From contig JASANE010003376.1 in the NCBI GenBank assembly GCA_030248225.1, forward strand, positions 1-64,000: DNA of 64,000 nt. Reading direction: 5' to 3'. Positions 59,001 through 64,000 of this stretch are shown here, piece by piece. A program made the translations under genes and the position numbers. Origin of the DNA: Trileptium ribeirensis. Lineage: Eukaryota > Nematoda > Enoplea > Enoplida > Thoracostomopsidae. Numbering within the stretch: position 1 is the first letter of the stretch; every line of letters begins with the position of its first letter. Below the pieces are notes generated by a model. That model searched no databases. It was given only the letters and a program-made list of their open reading frames with translations, and was not told the origin of the DNA.

Positions 59001-61853
59001 TAATTGTTTAAATTCCTAACTACCGTTGACCTTTAGTGCACTAAATTCAAGAAATTTGTACCAAATCTGCAGCATTATAGAAAAGGAAAATGACACATTA
59101 TACTCTTTTGCAGCTCAGATATGGTCTCCTAGTTGTTCCTTTTGCTACTTTTAGCTATTTCTAAGTTGAACTTGTGACAACAACGACAGTCAAAATGAGT
59201 TTCTGTCACCTCATATACTGTGTCGATTAACATAACTTTTTTACATGGACAGTCTTCCAGGTGTATTCTGTTTTGTTTATCCTCATTAATGTTTTTAAAT
59301 GTTGTAATTTCTTTAAACTAACGTTAAATAAATATGAATTTTCATGGTAGTTGGTAATTTGCCGACCTATGCGCTTAGTATTTTTATTGTTTCTAAAATG
59401 ATATAAAGTAACACTTACCAAAAACAAATATAACATTTGGAATGGTCGCATTGTAGTGAGGCACGTTCGTTCCAGCTGTGAATGTGGTGGTATCTTCCAC
59501 AATAGTAGGGATATTGGTGCTGATTTCAAAAACCTGTTAATTCGTATATACGGTCAAAGGTGGTAAATAACAGACAAAGAGACACAACTGATTTACTATA
59601 CTGACCTCTCAAGACTGTTACCTCAGTGACGATAAGTCAGACGCTTTGGTTTTCAAAATTATGCTGCGTTTACGTTATAAGTTACCCACCATGTGGAAGT
59701 TTTGTCCACGTACAGCCTGCGTAACACCGTTAACGATATAGTGTACAAAACACCAACACTGTATTCTAAGCATTTTTATATAGTGTTTCGGACACCATTA
59801 GCATTTATGTATAGTGTCATGGACACCGTAAACTTTTGACTAGCGGTCAGTGGCGTAGTGTCAGGGGGGCAGGGGGGGGGGGCGTGCCGCCCAACTTTTT
59901 TCAGACATTTGAAAAAAACCACATCCACCAATCCACCAGACCGAATTCCAGAAGTGAAATTTTACTGAACGAGCCGATTAATATGATTAATATTTTCTCT
60001 CACAAAAGCCATCGAAGAATGCTTTTTAATTAAGGTATATTTATTTTTTCATGCTACATTTAACATTCAGCTACTTTAAAATTCCCGCGGTTGACGGGTT
60101 GGCCCCTGATATGTATCACCCGTGCCCCCCACTTTTGGAAGTGATGCTACGCCTATACTAGAGGTGATGAAAAACCTTTGGCAAGATGCCTTGTTGCTTT
60201 TCCGTTGTAGGGAGCTTATACAGTGCAAGCTTTGTCCATGCACTTCCTACGCAAAGATGTAAACGGTATGGTTTGTGGGATACAATTAATTAGTCAACAT
60301 TTTCAAATTTCACTTAGCTAATTTTTCTGCCTTTTTTAAAATATCTGTTCAATTATAAGGTGTCGAAGACGCCATAGTGTAATGTACACGTGTACGCGAC
60401 ACCATTTCTTGTGCCGCATAGTTTAGCCTTCCCACTACCATACACAGTGACAAATCTTCCACATGGTGGGCGTTTTATAAACGTAAAAGCCGCATTAGCC
60501 AATCATTTCTACAAAGTTGTTTATCAACATGTTTCATGTAACATAAGTACGTTTTTAGTGAAAGCTATCACAAGTATATATACAGTTGAATCATTTCAAC
60601 AAAGTTGTTTATCAACAAATTTCATAGCACATAAGTACGTTTTCAGTAAAATGCGTAAAATATATACATTTACATTATTAACAAATGTTGATAATCCGAA
60701 AAAACAATTTACACATGATTATCCGTGTCTAGAAAAACGGAAGAATTTGCTCTATTCGATCCTCTTATGAGAATGTTTGAAGATTTTATAATTTGCTAAT
60801 AAGATCAATGGGATCTTAATCACAATGACCACGACGCCAGGCCTAACTGTCAACTACTCGACTAGCAGACCTTTGCATGTATACATTTGCTTGTGACTAT
60901 AAATATTGAAAGAGTCATGCGTAAAATAAATACAGTAGCACAATAGTTGAAGCGAGTGTAGCTAATCTGTGCGTTGTGACTAGTTTAAGATTCTAAACTA
61001 AGATTCCTCAGCGTCTTTAGAAGTGCAACAAAAATAAATAATAGTCCGGCATCGCTACGGCGATTTTAATCACCTGTTAAAATTATTTTTTCCAGTTATG
61101 ATGAAAAACAGGAATTTTATATTATGTTATAAATTTTAAGGAAAACTAAAATTTGAAGAGTCAGTTTTACATTGCAGGCGCGTATCACATGCCGCATTTG
61201 ATACATTATTACACAAATACTAACTTGGACTCATCCTCCACGTACATCGAACGAGCAGTGGAACTATTTTTGGTTCCGTGCGAAATTTAACACATGATCG
61301 GTCCCAGGTTAACAATACCCAATGTCGGTTTAAATCTTTTATGGTAGTCATCAATCCCTATAATCAGTAGACTCAGTCCAATTTTCTACACACGTCTAAA
61401 TTTAAAAAGCGGCGAAATTGAACTGTTTTTGTTCCTTGCTAAATTTAGCCCAGGCTGGGTCCCAAGGTTAATAGTACACCGAATGTCGGTTTAAAGCAAC
61501 GAAACCAACGTTGTTAACGGATTATATAGCCCAGCCCACATTTCACCTCTAAATAATCGTTTGCCTAATCTTACTTCATTTTTGGGACCATTTTTAAACT
61601 TTAGCTCTGTGAAATGGTTACTCTGACAATAAATACCTTACAGCAAAGCTGTAGATTTCGGTACTGCTGGCAGCCCCCCTTGTACGATCCGATGTACCGG
61701 ATGGTGTTACAGTTCATAATGTTTGAGACCTCAAATGACCAAAATTAAAAATACTACAATTTGATAAAAATTATCAAAATCAATACTCATGCTGACACGT
61801 GAATGAAATAAAGCAATACTTACCTTAGCTGTTTTGCTTGTTCCGCATCCCAT
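46833..61853 (-). CDS. Adenylate-kinase-fold gene, seven exons, possibly a pseudokinase (gene-level entry)
   Basis: Seven exons found by splice sites and reading frame read in order like an adenylate kinase. An N-terminal MGCGTSKTAK is followed by a linker and strand 1 NVIFVF, then the P-loop GNRGSMKGS (family consensus GGPGSGKGT). SSEEIAFEIL stands where the AMP-binding SxGDLLR is expected, SIVDAIPN where LDGFPR is expected, and TFGINL fits a core strand. LERGADRKDDT resembles the LID motif RGxxSGRxDD, and LDYFYNQKRLIQL resembles the C-terminal IDYYxxxxLL segment. Phases 0,1,0,0,0 agree at the five junctions from exon 1 to exon 6. The junction from exon 6 to exon 7 is not canonical. About 330 residues are visible and the frame runs on past exon 7. 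The Gly before the P-loop Lys is Met, and the AMP-site arginines are not in their usual places. The MGC start predicts N-myristoylation/palmitoylation and membrane attachment (inference). The gene belongs to the NMP-kinase superfamily with fair certainty; the exact subfamily is unknown. Confidence 0.8.
47032..48996 (-). other. Intron between AK-like exons 6 and 7
   Basis: About 1.96 kb, AT-rich. The 114-codon minus-strand ORF at 47187-47531 overlaps a purine-rich tract and has a low-complexity C-terminus. No domain is recognised. Confidence 0.55.
48997..49072 (-). CDS. AK-like gene, exon 6 (LID-like RGxxRKDD)
   Basis: This exon follows exon 5 after an intron of only about 110 bp (acceptor GATAG). 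It encodes VDINMKYLEFLERGADRKDD and then TINFH. RGADRKDD matches the LID signature RGxxSGRxDD of adenylate kinases. The 3' border is uncertain: GTTGAG after CATC is the nearest GT, but it leaves a phase that does not fit exon 7, and the frame otherwise stops at TGA (48992-48994). Confidence 0.65.
49183..49398 (-). CDS. AK-like gene, exon 5
   Basis: Seventy-two codons, phase 0 to phase 0, from a CTATAG acceptor to a TTG|GTAAAA donor (weak but usable; reading through reaches TGA at 49174). It starts IPNTFGINLV, resembling a core strand of the AK fold, then has a Lys/Pro-rich insertion (FYEPKPPDKAVKKQ) and a Gly/Trp-rich stretch (GSGWSQTEWGG). The insertion is longer than in small adenylate kinases. 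Its GC content is clearly above that of the flanks. Confidence 0.72.
49399..51810 (-). other. Intron between AK-like exons 4 and 5
   Basis: 2412 bp, AT-rich, GTGAGT donor and CTATAG acceptor. No repeat recognised. Confidence 0.65.
51811..51996 (-). CDS. AK-like gene, exon 4 (core with VDAIPN motif)
   Basis: Sixty-two codons in phase 0 at both ends, bounded by a TTTTAG acceptor and a CGT|GTGAGT donor. The sequence runs from MNPRVLSLQDVL through SIVDAIPNLFCLLY to LLDDFCSR. SIVDAIPN occupies the place of the LDGFPR motif of active adenylate kinases, so the phosphate-binding Arg is Asn here. Confidence 0.8.
51997..55005 (-). other. Intron between AK-like exons 3 and 4
   Basis: 3009 bp with a GTATGC donor and a TTTTAG acceptor. 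It contains the possible RT scrap at 53235. ORFs at 53154 and 53625 (minus) appear to be its antisense shadow. Confidence 0.65.
53235..53420 (+). pseudogene. Possible LINE reverse-transcriptase scrap
   Basis: Plus-strand frames read LLTDVNDFLLLLL, then NIYEDDVKLYVSPERAI, resembling the VNDL...YADDVK catalytic region of a CR1/RTE-type RT. Frames shift between the pieces. It lies in the intron between AK-like exons 4 and 3. Confidence 0.35.
55006..55169 (-). CDS. AK-like gene, exon 3 (degenerate P-loop, NMP-binding region)
   Basis: A TTATTTTCAG acceptor and a GTATGC donor bound 164 nt: two bases finishing a Gly codon, then 54 codons ending at TCG. The exon starts with the P-loop NRGSMKGS and continues through SSEEIAFEILHKHY to SFSDITDALS. 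Met replaces the Gly that normally precedes the P-loop Lys; Lys itself and GS after it are kept. A 144-codon ORF extending past 55006 is exon plus intron. A tRNA-bearing repeat ends only about 20 bp upstream of the acceptor. Confidence 0.82.
55191..55461 (-). mobile_element. tRNA-bearing TIR element, copy B (best preserved)
   Basis: A 271 bp element. It begins TTAACCCTTTATGTCCT and ends AGGAATTAAAGGGTTAA, inverted ends matching at 15 of 17 bases with TTAA at both extremities. The minus-strand centre (about 55246-55319) has a perfect pol III box A (TAGCTCAGTGG), a TTTCACC anticodon-loop motif and box B GTGTTCGATACC, tRNA-Glu-like. It lies about 20 bp upstream of AK-like exon 3. Confidence 0.8.
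55246..55319 (-). ncRNA. tRNA-Glu-like body within a repeat (not a functional tRNA gene)
   Basis: It starts GCTCCGAGATAGCTCAGTGG, with the D-arm, an anticodon-loop-like TTTCACC and the T-arm/box B retained. The acceptor stem does not pair (5' GCTCCGA against 3' GGCGACC), so a functional tRNA is unlikely. Sibling bodies occur at about 21281-21355 (-) and 38008-38079 (+). Confidence 0.65.
56100..56660 (-). pseudogene. Gypsy gag remnant
   Basis: Minus-strand frames show LLNFSENDVRGWFDIV (about 56.3 kb), SLFRTLP, then SYDVMKSTF and SEYRKLRKLFE (about 56.1 kb), resembling the capsid region of Ty3/Gypsy gag. Stops interrupt it. Upstream, 56.66-56.76 kb has CAAATAAACTCTCAAATAC then ATCA, which may be the end of a 5' LTR. 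No pol follows on the minus strand. Confidence 0.5.
57797..57868. repeat. Tandem AGAATTATAGAATTATAC-type repeat
   Basis: Several imperfect copies of CAGAATTATxGAATTATA inside the hAT element, between the transposase stop and the left end. Confidence 0.7.
57923..58474 (-). pseudogene. hAT transposase C-terminal fragment (dimerisation domain)
   Basis: The frame of 183 codons covers the end of a hAT transposase. SLFKLLPAIIKEVKDFKVLE is followed by SCEAERSFSALKRIKGSARS and RMLDRVSRV, the hAT dimerisation signature. Just after SRV the family motif continues in another frame (ALMNVHYKTAL), so a small frameshift altered the last 40 residues. Everything N-terminal, including the zinc finger and most of the catalytic core, is absent. 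Inactive by itself. Confidence 0.82.
59419..59533 (-). CDS. AK-like gene, exon 2 (linker and strand 1)
   Basis: Thirty-eight codons plus one base between an AACAG acceptor and a TTTG|GTAAGT donor. The residues run from VFEISTNIPT to IPNVIFVF, the hydrophobic strand that precedes the P-loop in adenylate kinases. The final G joins GT of exon 3 to make the first P-loop glycine. The ORF seen across this site in another frame is an artefact of intron read-through. Confidence 0.82.
59662..60494. mobile_element. MITE family A, copy 5, interrupted by a nested element
   Basis: Ends TGCTGCG...AGCCGCA with a TTA duplication (59659-59661 and 60495-60497). The left part is the reverse complement of the right part of copy 1, so the element is inverted relative to it. 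Subtracting the nested insertion and its duplication leaves about 515 bp, the normal family length. It lies in intron 1 of the AK-like gene. Confidence 0.87.
59848..60157. mobile_element. Nested hAT-like MITE inside MITE A copy 5
   Basis: A 310 bp insert starting CAGTGGCGTAGTGTCA and ending TGATGCTACGCCTATA, imperfect inverted ends of hAT style. It is flanked by CTAGCGGT (59840-59847) and CTAGAGGT (60158-60165), an 8 bp duplication with one mismatch. A long G-run follows the left end. The short ORF across it is not a gene. Confidence 0.75.
61824..61853 (-). CDS. AK-like gene, first coding exon (MGCG lipidation-type start)
   Basis: Ten codons, MGCGTSKTAK, ending phase 0 at a perfect AAG|GTAAGT donor. 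Gly2 followed by Cys3 and Ser/Lys residues is the classical N-myristoylation plus palmitoylation context. The next exon continues VFEIST in the same phase. The start is chosen as the only ATG that gives this signature. Upstream on the minus strand is AT-rich, with a TATATAAAT stretch about 35 bases before the ATG. Confidence 0.7.
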
Positions 61854-62859
61854 CGAAATTATAGTTAATTATTTTATTTATATAAGGTGAATTAGTGGAC
61901 ATCGTCGTCATTAGACAAAACCTTTTCTTTAAAACATTCCACGTTTAATATGAAAACATGGAAGAATGTGAAAACGAACGTAAAGCGGCTAACCCTTTCT
62001 TATAAATATTAGAAGAATCGTCATGTTAGCTACTGAAAACATAACTTCTCTTTGTCGCTACGAATGTACGCTATAATGTATACAAAACGTTATAAATTAA
62101 TCCTTGACAAACAGAAACAGAGTTTTTGTTGAATGAAAGAATGCATGTTTGCACAGAGAGCTTAGCGAGCAAGCATTTAATTGTATGTGCACTGATCAAT
62201 TTTACCCTGTCCGGTCTTCCATCCATCCGCCAGTCCGTCCACCTGCCAGTTTTTTTTCTATTAAATATCTCAGCAACGAATCAAGATGTTTCCATAACTT
62301 TTTGCACATTAAAACTTATCGAGTGGCCCCTGACTCTATAGAGATTTCATCCATGGGGTATGGTAGCCTTTTAAAGTGGGTACCCTCCGTTTTTGTGACC
62401 GAGGGAAAATATGTTTTAGTTATATCTCTACTCGCTGGAATCGTATGAACATTACTAGATTCATGTTTTATGTTCGCCTGGATCAGAACTACAACTTTGC
62501 AGTTTTCTCAGGCTCGTGGATAAGAGAGTGGCACAAAATTAGGTCCCAAAAGGGTTTCATTTTGACGCTTTACATACATCATATTTTTGAGATAATTGTC
62601 AATGAGCATTTTATGGTCACTGTAAGGTTCGGGGTTGGTTAAAACAAAAAGGATTCATTTGACCGTATCTACCACCTGTATACCCTTTTTGAGATGGTGC
62701 TGTATGGTCTCAAGTCTCCCTCATGCAATAAGTGTGCTTGATCATGTGAGAGCTACAATAAGATGCGTGCATAGATATGGTAAAATTGGAAATTGTTTCA
62801 ACTTTGGTTCTAGATTTAAAATAAATTCGTTTTAAAATTCAGATCCTGAAACATGAAAT

Positions 62860-63240
62860 GAAATCCACCTGTTTTAAAACGACTGTTTTTAACTCAACTC
62901 TTTTTTATCTGGATTTAGAACGACTCATTTTGAATTAACTCTTAGCGGGAATCTTAAAACTTATTTTATGTGATACACACACACTTAATGCTAGTCTAGT
63001 TGATGTGAGCGGTTAAGTTTTACTTCAATTAGTTGATAGAATGACGATGACAACTCAATTAAAATTCATTATAATAAAGTGGAATCAAATCGAATGAAAT
63101 CACACCCACAAATGTGAAATTAAAATCAGTTTTGTTTATGAAAATGAAATCAAATTGACTGGATCAAAATGAAATAAAAATAAAAGTGAACGGGAAACGG
63201 AATTGATTTCATCTTTCATTTTACCACAGCACTGCACACA
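62860..63240. repeat. Low-complexity GAAAT/AAAT-rich tract
   Basis: Many imperfect TGAAAT, CAAATxGA and AAATGAAAT words. No gene. It lies between two halves of a diffuse repeat region. Confidence 0.6.
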
Positions 63241-63263
63241 TCTTATCGTAATTCACTCATATT

Positions 63264-63540
63264 CAATGTGATGCCATATTTTGTTGCATCTGTCATTATA
63301 AAGGTTTGCGACGATGCTGAAACGATGAAGTGATTTATTTGAGCGTTTATGTGACCGATGCAGACTTTTTCGTATAGTAATGTGTGACCTCCTTAAGCGG
63401 CACGCGACTCCATGATTTTTGTGATTTTCAACCAAATGTCATATTTTGTTGTGTTTGTGCTTATAAAGCTTTTCGAGGTTGTTGGAAACAATGAGATGAC
63501 TCATTTGAATGAATCTGTGACCAATATACCCTTTTTGGTG
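63264..63540. repeat. Diverged direct duplication (about 165 bp period)
   Basis: CATATTTTGTTGCATCTGT (63273 on) and CATATTTTGTTGTGTTTGT (63438 on) each continue with TTATAAAG, an ATGA segment and TGTGACC. Related segments (CCTTTTTGAGATGGT) occur at 62.68 kb, so 62.2-63.9 kb is probably one decayed repetitive element. Confidence 0.5.
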
Positions 63541-64000
63541 TGATACTGCTTGCCATCGGACCCTCCATCAATCTAGTGTTATAATTTGTTAAATCTGAGA
63601 ATTTCGAGCTGGCAAAATTATGAGTTTATTGGTTAGAACGTATGTATGAATAGAAATGTCGCTTGCTCACAGTGATACTGCTCTTTGACCAATAGTGGGT
63701 GCCCCGACTAATTTTCGACCAAGACATGGGGCAACCTTTCGACCCTCCCCTGCACTGTCTAGTAATTGCACAACTTTTGAGTAATTCAGTGCGCCTCTAG
63801 ATATAATCTCAAACATTCTTGAAGTTGCAGGACCAGGATATGCAGTTATGCATGAACTCAATGATACCTGCTTATAGAGGATTTATGGTACAAAGATTTG
63901 CACCTAGTCTTTCCCCTCCGAGGTACCCCAGACAGCTGAATAAATCATGGAAAATTACGTCTTCCTAAAAATTTCAGAAATGCATTCCTGTGATATAAGG

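Larger units (their letters stand above)
55170..59418 (-). other. Intron between AK-like exons 2 and 3
   Basis: 4249 bp, GTAAGT donor and TTTTCAG acceptor, phase 1. It holds the tRNA-bearing element, the gag remnant and the deleted hAT transposon. 55462-56099 and 56661-57664 show nothing else. Confidence 0.7.
59534..61823 (-). other. Intron between AK-like exons 1 and 2
   Basis: 2290 bp, phase 0, GTAAGT donor and AACAG acceptor. It contains MITE A5 with its nested hAT-like insert. 60498-61823 shows nothing recognisable. Confidence 0.6.
61854..64000. other. Upstream of the AK-like gene; repeat-like sequence
   Basis: The first 150 bases would hold the promoter/5' UTR. 62190-63900 looks like a decayed repetitive element (CCATCCATCCGCCAGTCCGT stretch, duplicated segments, low-complexity centre). 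Overlapping ORFs at 62126-62642 show no domain. Confidence 0.4.

Noticed and set aside
59227..59529. 100-codon minus-strand ORF as a gene
   Set aside because: It overlaps AK-like exon 2 in a different frame and crosses its GTAAGT donor.
60390..60770. 126-codon plus-strand ORF
   Set aside because: It starts inside MITE A5 and runs into AT-rich flank; no motif.

Overview
The window reads as AT-rich nuclear DNA of an invertebrate animal with a large, repeat-laden genome. Coding sequence is sparse and split by multi-kilobase introns with GT/AG borders. No bacterial operon structure, CRISPR array or viral genome is seen. The mix of retroelements (LINE, Ty3/Gypsy, DIRS-like) with a sex-peptide/myoinhibitory-peptide-type receptor suggests a protostome. 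A flatworm is my best guess, but the sequence does not settle it.

Two genes are well supported, both on the minus strand. (1) 13.5-22.2 kb: a two-exon rhodopsin-family peptide GPCR of 631 residues. One 6.8 kb intron is inserted just before the QRY motif at the end of TM3 and carries an old LINE and a tRNA-bearing repeat. (2) 46.8-61.9 kb: an adenylate-kinase-fold gene assembled from seven small exons that no single long ORF reveals. It begins with an MGCG lipid-anchor-type N-terminus, then has a P-loop split across an intron, a degenerate NMP-kinase core, a LID-like segment and a C-terminal helix. Several textbook catalytic residues are replaced, so it may be a pseudokinase. Possible 3' exons reach 38.4 kb. 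Weaker single-exon candidates lie at 1.1 and 2.6 kb (+), 3.6 kb (-) and 10.3 kb (-).

The rest is mobile and repetitive DNA. Family A is five MITE copies (1.45, 23.6, 25.2, 27.0 and 59.7 kb) with TGCGGCG termini, TTA/TAA target duplications and interiors made of short TGGTGT/ACACCA palindromes; one copy carries a nested hAT-like MITE. Family B is three MITE copies (6.3, 28.8 and 46.3 kb) ending in AGG...CCT, two of them with clear TAA/TTA duplications. A third family (21.2, 37.9 and 55.2 kb) has a tRNA-Glu-like body enclosed by TTAACCCTTTA inverted ends. Larger elements are a decayed LINE (16-19 kb, -), a DIRS-like tyrosine-recombinase element (30.3-32.3 kb, +), an internally deleted Gypsy LTR element with an intact AATAT duplication (33.7-36.1 kb, +), a Gypsy gag remnant (56.1-56.7 kb, -) and a deleted hAT transposon with the transposase C-terminus (57.7-58.9 kb). 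A roughly 200 bp satellite (42.2-45.2 kb) sits 3' of the kinase-like gene's last firm exon and contains a peculiar A/C-only stretch.
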